Source: CAWAYH01 sp963786195
GTDB lineage: Bacteria; Acidobacteriota; Vicinamibacteria; Vicinamibacterales; 2-12-FULL-66-21
Assembly: GCA_963786195.1 (NCBI GenBank)
Contig: CAWAYH010000001.1
Span: 186,001-250,000 of the forward strand
Reading direction: 5' to 3'
Length of the DNA stretch: 64,000 nt
Part shown: piece after piece, positions 49,699-58,736 of the stretch
Layout of the letters: every line of letters starts with the position of its first letter
How positions within the stretch are numbered: position 1 is the first letter of the stretch
Position numbers and translations under genes: made by a program
Notes under the pieces: generated by a model
Seen by the model: the letters and a program-made list of their open reading frames with translations, nothing else
Told to the model about the DNA's origin: nothing
Databases searched by the model: none

Positions 49699-51450
49699 GT
49701 GGAGCCTCCCGCATCGGATCGCTCGGGGCGTCACACGTCGTCCGACATGCGAGACATCTCACGCGTCGTGCTGCCGCTGCTGTTCGTGCTGGCGGTCGCG
49801 CCGTACCTCATCGATCTCGACGGGTCCTCGATCTGGGACGCGAACGAGGCGTTCTACGTCGAAACGCCGCGCGAGATGATGGAGCGTGGCGACTACATCA
49901 GCCCGACCTTCAACTACGAGCCGCGGCTGAACAAACCGGTCCTCAGCTACTGGATCGTCGCAGCGTTCTATCACGTGTTCGGGGTGTCGGTCGCGGTACA
50001 GCGCATTCCCATCGCCATCGGCGCGCTGGTGCTGATCGCGACGGCGTTCCTGCTGGCCCGCGCCGCGGCGCCGGACGGCGTGGCGCGCGCCGCCGGATGG
50101 TGGGCCGCCCTCGGACTCGCCGCCTCGCCCCGCCTGGTGATGTTCGGGCGCCGCATCTTCATCGACATCTACGTCTCGATGTTCATGGCGCTCACGCTGA
50201 CGTGCTTTGCGCTCGCAGAACGGTACCCGGCGCGACGCCGGACGTTCCTGCTGTGTATGTACGCGTGTGTCGGGCTCGGTGTGTTGACGAAGGGACCGAT
50301 CGCGGTCCTGCTGCCGGGCCTCGTGTTCGCGTTGTATCTGCTGGCGCACGGCGAGCTGCGACGCGTGCGCGAGATGCTCATACCGTCCGGTACGCTGATC
50401 GTACTGGCCATCGTCGTCCCCTGGTACGCGGCGCTCTACGCCCGGCACGGCTGGGATCCGATCCTTCAGTTCGTCTTCGGTGAAAACGTCGCGCGATACA
50501 CCGAAGGACTCGGCGTGGCCGCGCAGCGCGGCGTCTGGTTCTACCTGCCGGTCGTGTTCACCGACGCGTTCCCATGGTCGGTCTTCCTGTTTGCGGCGGC
50601 GGCCGCCTGGTTCGCGGATCGGCGCGGCCCGATCACTGGACCCGCACCCGCCCAGCGCGTCCGGACGATGCTCTGGATGTGGGTCGTCGTCATTGTCGGG
50701 TTCTTTTCGCTGTCGGCAGCGAAGCAGGATCTCTACATCTTCCCGATCGTGCCGGCCGTGGCCGCGCTGGTCGGCGTTCTGATCGCTCGAGCGCTTGCGA
50801 GCAGTCCGGCCACAGGGAGCGGACTCTCGGCGGTCCGCGTGACGACGATGAGCCTGGGCGCGCTGTTGATCGTGCTGGGCGCCGTCGTCATGCACGTGTT
50901 CAAGACCGCATTGTCCATTTACGCGCTCGACGGAGCAGGCGAGGCCGCGGTCTTCGTGATTGCGGGCGGCGTGGCCGCGTTCGTTCTGGCGCTGCGGCCC
51001 GATCGGCGTCGAGTGGAGATGGCGGTGTCAGGCGTGATCGCCGCAGTGGTGGCCGTGAACTGGGTGTTCGTCCTGCGCGTGCTTCCCAGCTTCGAAGCGT
51101 ACAAGCCGGCCCCGCGCTTCGCAGAGGTACTCAAACAGCGCGCCGGCCCAGACGACCTCATCGTCACCTACAACGTCGCGCTGCCCAGCCTCGTCTACTA
51201 CCTGCACCGCCATACCGATGTGTTCTATCAGCACGAGCCGGTGCTGGAACTGCTCCAGTCGGGACGTGCCGTCTATCTGATGGTGCCGACGCAGGACTAC
51301 GGGACGATCCAGAAAGGCTCGCGGGTCGCAACGTGCGTCATCGGCAGCCAGCCGACCTTCGATGTCAAGCTGAGGAACGCGCTGATGCGCGATCCGCTGC
51401 CGGAGATTCTCCTCGTGACGAATCGGTGCACCGATCGGGGGGCGTCGTAA
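49699..51450 (+). CDS. Glycosyltransferase family 39 protein (ArnT/PMT-like)
   Basis: Up to 583 residues (GTG at 49699; ATG at 49747 gives 567 and a cleaner hydrophobic start). About twelve helices. The first periplasmic loop has the GT39 pattern IWDANEAFYVETPREMMERGDYISPTFNYEPRLNKPVLSYWIVAAFYHVFG, with the paired acidic and DE-type residues and the RLNKPVL motif, then MFGRRIFIDIYVSMFMAL and GLGVLTKGPIAVLLP. Such enzymes transfer an undecaprenyl-phosphate-linked sugar (e.g. aminoarabinose, mannose) onto lipid A or glycans. A periplasmic C-terminal domain (residues ~460-583) follows. Confidence 0.83.
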   Translation: MEPPASDRSGRHTSSDMRDISRVVLPLLFVLAVAPYLIDLDGSSIWDANEAFYVETPREMMERGDYISPTFNYEPRLNKPVLSYWIVAAFYHVFGVSVAVQRIPIAIGALVLIATAFLLARAAAPDGVARAAGWWAALGLAASPRLVMFGRRIFIDIYVSMFMALTLTCFALAERYPARRRTFLLCMYACVGLGVLTKGPIAVLLPGLVFALYLLAHGELRRVREMLIPSGTLIVLAIVVPWYAALYARHGWDPILQFVFGENVARYTEGLGVAAQRGVWFYLPVVFTDAFPWSVFLFAAAAAWFADRRGPITGPAPAQRVRTMLWMWVVVIVGFFSLSAAKQDLYIFPIVPAVAALVGVLIARALASSPATGSGLSAVRVTTMSLGALLIVLGAVVMHVFKTALSIYALDGAGEAAVFVIAGGVAAFVLALRPDRRRVEMAVSGVIAAVVAVNWVFVLRVLPSFEAYKPAPRFAEVLKQRAGPDDLIVTYNVALPSLVYYLHRHTDVFYQHEPVLELLQSGRAVYLMVPTQDYGTIQKGSRVATCVIGSQPTFDVKLRNALMRDPLPEILLVTNRCTDRGAS

Positions 51451-52899
51451 TCAGGGTCGAGCCGGGCACTCCAGCAGCGCCAGCCGATTCGTCGATACGC
51501 GGCGGGCGCAGGTGGCAGGCGCCTCGCAATCGCGCGTCGTCAACTGAAGGAAGTAGCGTCGCTCGTTCGGTTGATTGTCGAGGCTCACCTCGTAGAAACG
51601 CTGCATGTAGGCATGCAGGCCCCACTCGGTGCCTGCGGCCGCGCACGTCCGTATGGTGGTGCCCCGCTGAATGAACGGGGCCAGCGACCTGTACTCGACC
51701 ATCCAGTCCGCATCGCGTCGCTCCAATGTCGCCCCGAGAATCGGCAGAGCTGCGGCGGCGAGGAGCAGCAGAGCCCCGACAACGCCGGCGACGCGACTCA
51801 ACACGCGACCGCCGGGCGGGCCTTGCGGGGCCGGCATCCCAAACAGCGATGCGGTCAGCCCGGCAAACCCGAGCGCGAAGAGCGGAATGGACGGGACGAG
51901 GTAGTGGCCCGCGATCTTCGAGCTGACGATGACCGGCACCGATCCGCAAAAGGCCAGCGCAAGGAAAAACCACGTCCAGGGATTGACCTTGCCGGGCGCG
52001 CGCGGTGATGCCCTGAAGCGCGCGATGATCCACACGACGGTGAGCAGCGCCAGCATCCGCATGATCACGCCGCCGCCCAGATGGCGTGCGAGCCCCAGCG
52101 GCCTGCTGCCGCCTCCGCCTTTGCCGGCAACGATCGACGCCACCACCTGCTGGTCCCAGTAAGCGCCAAGCGAGCCTCTCGCGGCCGCGGACGACAGGAT
52201 AAGAGCCGTCCCGACAGCGATCGTGACGCCCATCGTCACGCCGCTCCTGATCGCGGCGCTTCGGTGAGCCGGCAGGATGAGCGCGGCCAGCACCGGCGCG
52301 GCCAGCGGAAACAAGCCGACCGGCCCCTTCGTCAGGACTGCAGCAAGAACGCAGACGCCGGCGAGCGCCGACCACGCCCGGCCAGAGCCCGCGGACGCGA
52401 TCGAGCGGACGAACGCCAGCACCGCCATCGTCGTCAGCGCGGCCTGCGTTGTCTCGAGCATGTTGTTCACGATCGCCCACGTAACGGTCGACGGCAGCAG
52501 CCAGAAGATGACGGGCAGCCAGTCGAACCTGGAATCGCGCATCGTGTGTCGCCAGACGAGGATCGTCAGCACGAGGGTCAGCGCGCCCATCGCGACCGAA
52601 TACACCCGCTCAACCGCCAGGTGATCGCCGAAAAGCGCGAACGCCGCTCCCTGCAGTGCGAAACCGAGGGGCGGCTGTTCGTGAAACTGCGGATAGACGG
52701 TTGCCGTGTAGAAGGGAAACCAGAAGCTACCCAATCCCTCGGCAAGATTCCGTGAGAGGACGGCATAGGTGACGCCGTCCAGGAACATCCCGGGCTGCGT
52801 CATCCGCGGGATCGTCAGGCACGCGAGCGCGCCGGCAATCAGCAGGTGGAAGGGTGAGACCGGTCGACGCGCCTCGCGATCGTCCGGACGATCATTCAC
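51451..52899 (-). CDS. Glycosyltransferase family 39 protein (ArnT/PMT-like)
   Basis: 482 residues from the GTG at 52899, which overlaps the heptose-kinase stop (GTGA); the longer reading frame to 53118 is only the shadow of that gene. Roughly twelve helices with MFLDGVTYAVLSRNLAEGLGSFWFPFYTATVYPQFHEQPPLGFALQGAAFALFGDH as the first catalytic-type loop, AVLTKGPVGLFPLAAPVL and GHYLVPSIPLFALGFAGL. It shares the fold and several motifs with the convergent GT39 gene at 49699, so the two flank a single 50-bp junction. Last gene of a four-gene LPS-type operon. Confidence 0.82.
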   Translation of the reverse strand: MNDRPDDREARRPVSPFHLLIAGALACLTIPRMTQPGMFLDGVTYAVLSRNLAEGLGSFWFPFYTATVYPQFHEQPPLGFALQGAAFALFGDHLAVERVYSVAMGALTLVLTILVWRHTMRDSRFDWLPVIFWLLPSTVTWAIVNNMLETTQAALTTMAVLAFVRSIASAGSGRAWSALAGVCVLAAVLTKGPVGLFPLAAPVLAALILPAHRSAAIRSGVTMGVTIAVGTALILSSAAARGSLGAYWDQQVVASIVAGKGGGGSRPLGLARHLGGGVIMRMLALLTVVWIIARFRASPRAPGKVNPWTWFFLALAFCGSVPVIVSSKIAGHYLVPSIPLFALGFAGLTASLFGMPAPQGPPGGRVLSRVAGVVGALLLLAAAALPILGATLERRDADWMVEYRSLAPFIQRGTTIRTCAAAGTEWGLHAYMQRFYEVSLDNQPNERRYFLQLTTRDCEAPATCARRVSTNRLALLECPARP

Positions 52900-53861
52900 A
52901 CGCGTCTCAGCTCGTCGATCGTGACCGTCGCCGGTCCGAACTTGCCGACGACGAAGCCGGCAGCCCGATTCGCGAGCCTGGCGGCGTCGGTCAGCGTGGC
53001 GCCGGCGGCGACGCCGAGCGCCAGCGCGCTGATGACGGTGTCCCCGGCGCCCGTGACGTCGGCGACCTCGCGGGCTTCCGCGGGCAGCTCGACTTCCTCG
53101 TCCGGACCCAGCAGCCACATGCCCTGATCGCCGCGTGTCAGCAGGACCGACTCGCAGCCCGCCCGTTCGCGGAACCTGCGGGCCGCCTCCCGCGCGTCGG
53201 CAGGAGTCCGGATTCGCATGTGCGTGACCGCTTCGGCCTCGTGATGGTTCGGGGTCACGACGCTTGCGCCGCGGTAGTACTCGATGTGCGCCACCTTGGG
53301 ATCGACCAGCACCGGGATCCGCCGCTGCTGCGCGGCCTTGATCGCGGCCGCCGCCACGCGCTGGGAGACGACGCCCTTCAAGTAGTCCGAGATCAGGATC
53401 GCCCGCGCCGATCCGGACAACTCTTCAATCCGCCTGATGACTGCTGCCTCGATGGCGCCGGTCACCTCATCGTCTTTTTCGTGATCGATGCGCGCGACCT
53501 GCTGGTTGCGCGTCGTGACAACGCGCAGCTTCCGCGTCGTGGGCCGTGACGGGTCACTCACGACGCCCGCCGTGCCGATCGACCGCTGCACGAGATCCGC
53601 GACGAGCCGCGATCCATCCGAATCGCTCCCGATCACGCCGACGGTCTCGACGCGACCGCCCATGGCAACGAGATTCGTCGCGACGTTGGCGGCACCGCCG
53701 AGACGCCACATCTCGTGATCGAACCGAACGATCGGCACCGGCGCCTCGGGTGAGATGCGATCGACCGTGCCGATCACGAAATGGTCGACCATCAGGTCGC
53801 CGACGACCAGGACCAGGCTGGACGCGCCAGCGAGCCGATCGAGAAGACCATTGAGGTTCAT
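52896..53861 (-). CDS. rfaE1: D-glycero-beta-D-manno-heptose-7-phosphate kinase (kinase domain only)
   Basis: 321 residues, PfkB/ribokinase fold. VLVVGDLMVDHFVIGTVDRISPEAPVPIV, WRLGGAANVATNLVAMGGRV, ILISDYLKGVVS, PVLVDPKVAHIEYYRGASVVTPNHHEAE, LLTRGDQGMWLLG and the catalytic VTGAGDTVISALALGVAAG are present. The C-terminal nucleotidyltransferase domain of HldE is absent, so the adenylyl transfer step would need a separate rfaE2. It makes ADP-heptose precursor for LPS inner core, fitting the heptosyltransferase two genes upstream. Confidence 0.9.
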   Translation of the reverse strand: MNLNGLLDRLAGASSLVLVVGDLMVDHFVIGTVDRISPEAPVPIVRFDHEMWRLGGAANVATNLVAMGGRVETVGVIGSDSDGSRLVADLVQRSIGTAGVVSDPSRPTTRKLRVVTTRNQQVARIDHEKDDEVTGAIEAAVIRRIEELSGSARAILISDYLKGVVSQRVAAAAIKAAQQRRIPVLVDPKVAHIEYYRGASVVTPNHHEAEAVTHMRIRTPADAREAARRFRERAGCESVLLTRGDQGMWLLGPDEEVELPAEAREVADVTGAGDTVISALALGVAAGATLTDAARLANRAAGFVVGKFGPATVTIDELRRV

Positions 53862-53864
53862 TGT

Positions 53865-55094
53865 TCATTCGATTCGCGACGGCGGAGTGTGGGCTGGCGT
53901 CGCCGCCGCGTCGCCGGCATACGGCAGCGTCACGAGGATGAGAAACAACATCAGGAACTCGGAATCGCCGAAATTGTATTCGAACATCCCGGCGCCAAGC
54001 ATCGCTGCCACGCAGGCGAGCCCGCCAGTGGCCAGCGACGCCACGCGGCCCGCCTTCCACAGGCGCAGGAAGTCCTGACACAACACCACGACGAACCAGC
54101 ACCAGATCGCCAGCGCCGGTAGCCCGCGCTCCGCCGCAATCTGCAGCGGGACGTTGTGCAGGTGGGGGTTGAGCTGCCTGATGGCCATCGGATCGCGATA
54201 GTGCGGATAGACGCGGATGACCATATCCGGTCCGACGCCCACGATCGGGTGATCCCGGATGATGTGCAGTCCCGAACGTATCATCGCCAGCCGGTCGCGG
54301 TTCGATTGCACGGTCGACTGGCTCGTTTCGTTGTCGCCCGCCAGCTCTTTCAGGCTGAACGACGAGTACAGGCGCTCCGTCAGGTGAGTCGGTGCCACGG
54401 CGATGAAGATCGCAAAGAGCACGGGCAGCAGCGCGATCAGTCGGAAATCCCGCAGCAGGAACAGCACGCCGACGCCTGCGCAGGCGCCGACCCAGGCATT
54501 GCGGCTGAGCGTCAGGGCCAGCGCGACGACGAGCGCCGGCATGATCAACGCCGGCCAGACCCGATCCTGTTTGCGGAACATCAGCCGCGCCGCGGCCGTG
54601 CACGTGACGAGCATGATCACGCCGGAATACGTCATGTAGTGCGTGAGCACTCCCTGGACGCGCCTGGCGACGTTGTCATAGTTGAGGATGCCGTACTGGA
54701 CGATGCCATAAATGGCGTGGACGGCGCCCACGCTGATGATCACGTCGACAGCCGTGAGGCTCCGATTCCCGCGCAGCAGGCGATACGCGATCGGCACGAT
54801 GATGAAGAGTACGAGCTGCTTGCTGTCGACCAGGCTGACCGCGGGATCCACGGAGAAGAGCGAAGCGACCAGCGTGGCACCCGCGTACGCCAGCAGCGGC
54901 CAGAACATCCGCGGAACGTCGACCCGCTCCCGCCCGATGACGACGAGCAGCAGCCACAGAAGGACGGTCAGCCCCAGCATGATGCCGGCGGCTGCGATCG
55001 AGAACTGCGCGGCGCACGCAAACCCGAGCAGCGACAGATACGCGGCGCGTTCGAGCGCGGACGTTTGCTGTCCCGGAGCCTTGGTCATCAGCAT
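53865..55094 (-). CDS. O-antigen ligase / Wzy_C family membrane protein
   Basis: 409 residues, about twelve helices. The signature loop HIIRDHPIVGVGPDMVIRVYP ... NPHLHNVPLQIAAERGLPALAIWCWFVVVL is of the WaaL type, with the conserved R and H-N. Frame intact. It starts within the last codons of the upstream GT9 gene (7-base overlap) and stops three bases before rfaE1, so the operon is tightly coupled. Lying next to heptose genes, it is a better candidate for the lipid A-core ligase than the homologue at 24140-26023. Confidence 0.87.
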   Translation of the reverse strand: MLMTKAPGQQTSALERAAYLSLLGFACAAQFSIAAAGIMLGLTVLLWLLLVVIGRERVDVPRMFWPLLAYAGATLVASLFSVDPAVSLVDSKQLVLFIIVPIAYRLLRGNRSLTAVDVIISVGAVHAIYGIVQYGILNYDNVARRVQGVLTHYMTYSGVIMLVTCTAAARLMFRKQDRVWPALIMPALVVALALTLSRNAWVGACAGVGVLFLLRDFRLIALLPVLFAIFIAVAPTHLTERLYSSFSLKELAGDNETSQSTVQSNRDRLAMIRSGLHIIRDHPIVGVGPDMVIRVYPHYRDPMAIRQLNPHLHNVPLQIAAERGLPALAIWCWFVVVLCQDFLRLWKAGRVASLATGGLACVAAMLGAGMFEYNFGDSEFLMLFLILVTLPYAGDAAATPAHTPPSRIE

Positions 55095-56200
55095 CGGTCA
55101 GCGGTCAGAGGCATCTCCAGCCCCCGAGACACAGGATTCATGACGCGTTCGGTCGCAGCGATGACGGTTTCCGGCGCCAGCGTCGTCAGGCACCTGAAAT
55201 CGCCGTGCACGCAGACCCGCTGTTCGCACGGCCGGCAGGCGAGTCCCTGAATCTGCGCGGACGCGATGGGTATCCGCGGGTCACGCCACGGCGCCGAGCG
55301 CTCGGGCAGCGTCGGTCCGTAAATCCCCACGATGGGCGTCTTCGTCGTCGCGGCGATGTGGAGCGGACCGGTGTCGCCGCCGACAAAGAGCCGGCTCCGC
55401 TCGACGAGCGCCCGCAGTTCCGCCAGGTCGATCTCTCCGAACTCGAGTACCCGATCCGCGCGCTCCGGCCCGAGCTGGGCGCGCGCCGTTCGCGCGATCC
55501 GATCCGCGGCGTCTGCATCGGATGGACCCGAGCTGAGCACGATTCGTCGGCTGGCGTCCGCCGCCGCGAGCGTCGTCACGAGGCTGACGAACGACGGCTC
55601 GGGCCAGCGGCGAAACGGATTGCCCGCGCTGACGTGAATCACGATCACCGAGTGCCTGCCGTCCACACCCGCCGCGCGCAGGCGTGCGTCGATCCGCTTG
55701 TCGACGGCGGGGTCGAGCGTCATTTCGACCGCGTCCCGCGTCGGATCCGGATGGCCAGCCGGCCAGCCGTTCAGCGCGGAGATCAGATCCCACTGGCTTT
55801 GAACCGAATGCCTGGGTTGCAGCTCGCGCGGCCGGTGTACGGTTCGCGTGTAGTGCCAGGCGCGCCCCTGGATGTCGTAGCCGAGCCGCACCGGGGCGCC
55901 CGTCGCGCGCGTCAGCCACGAGCTTCGCGGCCCGCCGTGGAGGTCGACGACGACGTCGAATCGGGCGCGGCGGAGCCGGCGCGCGAGCGCGATATCGTCG
56001 AGCACTCGCCGCAGACCGCGCGTGCGGGGGACCACGATGACCTCGTCCACGTGTGGATTACCGCTCACGACGGCGGCGGCGCCCTGTTCGACGAGGTAGG
56101 TCACGTGTGATGTCGGGAATGTGCGCTTGAGCGCCCGCAAGATCGGCGTGGTGAACACGACGTCGCCGATGAGCCGCAGTCGGATGAGCAGTACTTTCAC
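55088..56200 (-). CDS. Glycosyltransferase family 9 (ADP-heptose:LPS heptosyltransferase-like)
   Basis: 370 residues, GT-B fold. MKVLLIRLRLIGDVVFTTPILRALKRTFPTSHVTYLVE is the classic N-terminus, then DVVVDLHGGPRSSWLTRATGAPVRLGYD, VIHVSAGNPFRRWPEPSFVSLV, SRLFVGGDTGPLHIAATTKTPIVGIYGPTLPERSAPW with the conserved G-D-x-G-P-x-H donor motif, and a late Cys-rich segment (CRPCEQRVCVHGDFRCLTTL) common in this family. First gene of the minus-strand operon 56200-51451. Confidence 0.9.
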   Translation of the reverse strand: MKVLLIRLRLIGDVVFTTPILRALKRTFPTSHVTYLVEQGAAAVVSGNPHVDEVIVVPRTRGLRRVLDDIALARRLRRARFDVVVDLHGGPRSSWLTRATGAPVRLGYDIQGRAWHYTRTVHRPRELQPRHSVQSQWDLISALNGWPAGHPDPTRDAVEMTLDPAVDKRIDARLRAAGVDGRHSVIVIHVSAGNPFRRWPEPSFVSLVTTLAAADASRRIVLSSGPSDADAADRIARTARAQLGPERADRVLEFGEIDLAELRALVERSRLFVGGDTGPLHIAATTKTPIVGIYGPTLPERSAPWRDPRIPIASAQIQGLACRPCEQRVCVHGDFRCLTTLAPETVIAATERVMNPVSRGLEMPLTADRC

Positions 56201-56249
56201 AGTTTTGCGGCCAGCCCTGCGGGGGACGTGGACATCGAGCCGATACCGT

Positions 56250-56420
56250 CTAGGGCTCGATGGTCGCCTCGTCCAGCAGCATGACCGGAATATCGTCCTT
56301 GATGGGGTAGACGCGTTTGCACTGGCCGCACTTCAGGGCCGTGCCGTTCTTGACGAGGTCGACTTTCGTTTTGCAGTTGGGACACGCCAGGATCTCGAGC
56401 AGCTCTGGGTCGACGGGCAT
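56250..56420 (-). CDS. Trm112 family zinc-ribbon protein
   Basis: 56 residues from the ATG at 56420 (an in-frame ATG at 56441 is possible). PELLEILACPNCKTKVDLV, LKCGQCKRVYPIKDDIPVMLLDEA: two CxxC knuckles and the IPVML motif define the Trm112/YcaR family. Known members bind and activate methyltransferases or sit near LPS genes such as lpxK/kdsB in proteobacteria. It is 49 bases upstream of the GT9 operon on the same strand. Confidence 0.9.
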   Translation of the reverse strand: MPVDPELLEILACPNCKTKVDLVKNGTALKCGQCKRVYPIKDDIPVMLLDEATIEP

Positions 56421-56520
56421 AATGCTGGACTCCACATGCACACAGACGGCGCATTTTTGCAGGCGGCAGGACTATATCAGTTTGCGTCCCGCGCCCGCTG
56501 ACGTCATTATAGTCAGGCAG

Positions 56521-57948
56521 ATGCGGTCATTCCTCTGCGTGCTGCTCGTCATTGCCGTCAGCCTCGCCGCGCCCTCGACCGCGCGCGGCCAGTCGACGAA
56601 GCCCGATCCGTTCGACACGCCGGCGTATTTCTTCCTGCTTGGCCGGTATCTCGAGGGCGAAGGCAAGATCGACGAAGCGATTGCCGCCCACAGGCGCGGC
56701 ATCGAGCTCGAGCCGGAATCCGCCGAGCTGCGGGCCGAGCTGGCTGGCCTGTACGCCCGCCAGGACAAGGCGGTCGAGGCCGTCGAAACGGCGGAAGCCG
56801 CGCTGGCCCGCGATCCCCAGAACCACGAAGCCAATCGGATTCTGGGATCCGTCTACGCGATCCTCTCCGAGCAGCAGCGGCCGTTGCGTCGCGGCGACAA
56901 CCCGGACACGTATTCGGCGCGCGCCATTTCGGCGCTCGAGAAAGCGCGTGGCGACGGGATCGACGTCGCGCTCGATCTGACGCTCGGCCGGCTCTACGTG
57001 CAGACCGGCGAGTTTGCCAAAGCCGTGCCGCTGCTCCGGAAGGTCGTGGAGGAGCAGCCGGGCTTCGTCGAGGGAGCGTTCCTCCTGTCCACCGCGCTGG
57101 AAGGCGCGGGGCAGACCGACGAAGCCATCGCCACCATGCAGGAGGTCCTGCGCGACAACCCGGGGTCGTTTCGCGCGCAATTGCGCCTCGCCGAGATCTT
57201 CGAACGCGAGCAGCGCTGGAACGACGCGGCCGACGCGTACGCGAAGGCACAGTCGCTGAACCCGCGCGCGGGCGCGCTGACGCCCAACCGCGCCGCGGCG
57301 CTGCTGGCGGCCGGACGACTCGCGGAAGCGCGCGACCTCGTGCAGCGGACGCTCAATTCCGGACGGACCAACCCGAATGACCCCGTGCTGTTGTATCTGC
57401 TCGCGGAAAGTCAGCGGCTGCTGCGCGAGCTGGATGCCGCGCAGGCGAGCGCGCAGAAGCTGCTCGCGGCCAACCCCAACGACGTGCGGGCGCTCCACGT
57501 CATGTCGCTGATCCTTCAGGACAAGGGGGACATTCCTGGTGCCGAGCGCGTCCTGAGAGACCTGATCACGCGCGACCCACTCGATGCCAACGCGCTCAAT
57601 TCGCTCGGCTACATGTTCGCGGAGCGCGGCGAACGGCTGACCGAGGCGGTCGATCTGCTGCAACGCGCCCTCAAGATCGAGCCCGACAACCCGTCATATC
57701 TCGACAGCCTTGGCTGGGCGTACTTCCAGCAGGGCCGGATCGATCTTGCCGACCGCCCGCTGACCGAAGCCGCGGCGAAGCTCAAGGACAGCTCGGTCGT
57801 CCAGGAGCATCTGGGCGATCTGCGTTTCAAGCAGCAGCGGTTCGGCGACGCGGCCGCGGCGTGGGAACGCGCGCTCGCCGGCGACGGGCAGTCCATCGAC
57901 AAGGCCAAGATCGAAAAGAAACTTCGCGAGGCCAGAGGCCGGATGTGA
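56521..57948 (+). CDS. Exported tetratricopeptide-repeat protein
   Basis: 475 residues with a signal peptide (MRSFLCVLLVIAVSLAAPSTARGQ). About ten TPR units from residue ~40 to the end, e.g. LEGEGKIDEAIAAHRRGIELEPESAELRAELAGLYARQDKAVEAVETAEAAL and LNSLGYMFAERGERLTEAVDLLQRALKIEPDNPSYLDSLGWAYFQQG. Likely a periplasmic protein-interaction scaffold; TPR proteins of this kind often precede lolB-like genes. Its stop overlaps the next start (GTGA). Confidence 0.88.
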   Translation: MRSFLCVLLVIAVSLAAPSTARGQSTKPDPFDTPAYFFLLGRYLEGEGKIDEAIAAHRRGIELEPESAELRAELAGLYARQDKAVEAVETAEAALARDPQNHEANRILGSVYAILSEQQRPLRRGDNPDTYSARAISALEKARGDGIDVALDLTLGRLYVQTGEFAKAVPLLRKVVEEQPGFVEGAFLLSTALEGAGQTDEAIATMQEVLRDNPGSFRAQLRLAEIFEREQRWNDAADAYAKAQSLNPRAGALTPNRAAALLAAGRLAEARDLVQRTLNSGRTNPNDPVLLYLLAESQRLLRELDAAQASAQKLLAANPNDVRALHVMSLILQDKGDIPGAERVLRDLITRDPLDANALNSLGYMFAERGERLTEAVDLLQRALKIEPDNPSYLDSLGWAYFQQGRIDLADRPLTEAAAKLKDSSVVQEHLGDLRFKQQRFGDAAAAWERALAGDGQSIDKAKIEKKLREARGRM

Positions 57949-58733
57949 GTCACGGCAGGCTCTCGGTTCTGACCTTCTGCCTTCTCGCGATCACGTCCTG
58001 CGCTCCACGGCTCGCGTCTCTCCCCTCAGGCCCCGGAACCCCGTTCGCCGGGTACGCCGCTGCGTACGATCAGGCGGTCGCGTCGTGCCGCGACGTGCGG
58101 ACGCTCGCCGCGGTTCTGGCGCTCTCGGGCCGTGCCGGCCGGACGCGCCTCGGCGGGAAGATCGACGCGGGTTTCGAAGCACCTGGTCGCGCGCGCCTGG
58201 AGCTCCCGGCTCCCGGCCGTCCGTACTTCACGTTCGTGGCGAACGGGAACGACGCGACGCTCGTGCTGCCGCGCGACAAGCGGGTGCTTCGCGGCGCCCC
58301 ACCCGAGGCGACGCTCGAGGCGCTCGCGGGCGTGTCGCTGGGACCCGACGAGCTGCGCTCGATTGTCGCCGGATGTGGGTACGGCGCGGGCGCGCCGGCC
58401 TCCGGCCGCGAGTTTCCCGGTGGTTGGGCGGCCATCGATGTCGGGGGCACGCCGAACTGGATCCAGCAGATGAACGGCACCTGGCGGCTCGTCGCTGCCG
58501 TCCGTGGTCCGCTCGAGGTGCGGTACGCCGATTTCCAGTCCGGCCGGCCGCTGACGATCCGGCTGCACAGTACGCCAGGCCAGACAGGCGCGGCCGTGAA
58601 CGTGACGATTCGGCCATCCCAGGTCGACATCAACCAGCCCCTCGGCCCTGAGGTCTTTCAGGTCGAGGTCCCCGCCGACGCCACGCCGTTGACGCTCGAC
58701 GAGCTGCGGCAGGCGGGGCCGCTCGGACGCTGA
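57945..58733 (+). CDS. LolB-like outer-membrane lipoprotein
   Basis: 262 residues from the GTG at 57945, overlapping the TPR-gene stop. Short signal with lipobox LAITSC giving a lipidated Cys at residue 19. The mature region has alternating beta-strands (LGGKIDAGFEAPGRARLELPAPGRPYFTFVANGNDATLVLPRDKRVLRGAPPEATLEALAGVSLGPDEL) as in the LolB/LolA-type half-barrel. Its place between a TPR protein and ispE matches the lolB-ispE-prs neighbourhood of many Gram-negatives, which supports LolB. Sequence identity to LolB is not assessable here. Confidence 0.72.
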   Translation: MSHGRLSVLTFCLLAITSCAPRLASLPSGPGTPFAGYAAAYDQAVASCRDVRTLAAVLALSGRAGRTRLGGKIDAGFEAPGRARLELPAPGRPYFTFVANGNDATLVLPRDKRVLRGAPPEATLEALAGVSLGPDELRSIVAGCGYGAGAPASGREFPGGWAAIDVGGTPNWIQQMNGTWRLVAAVRGPLEVRYADFQSGRPLTIRLHSTPGQTGAAVNVTIRPSQVDINQPLGPEVFQVEVPADATPLTLDELRQAGPLGR

Positions 58734-58736
58734 TCG

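Noticed and set aside
51451..53118. A 555-residue start for the minus-strand GT39 protein
   Set aside because: The first ~70 residues are Arg-rich shadow of rfaE1; the GTG at 52899 overlapping the rfaE1 stop is the natural start.
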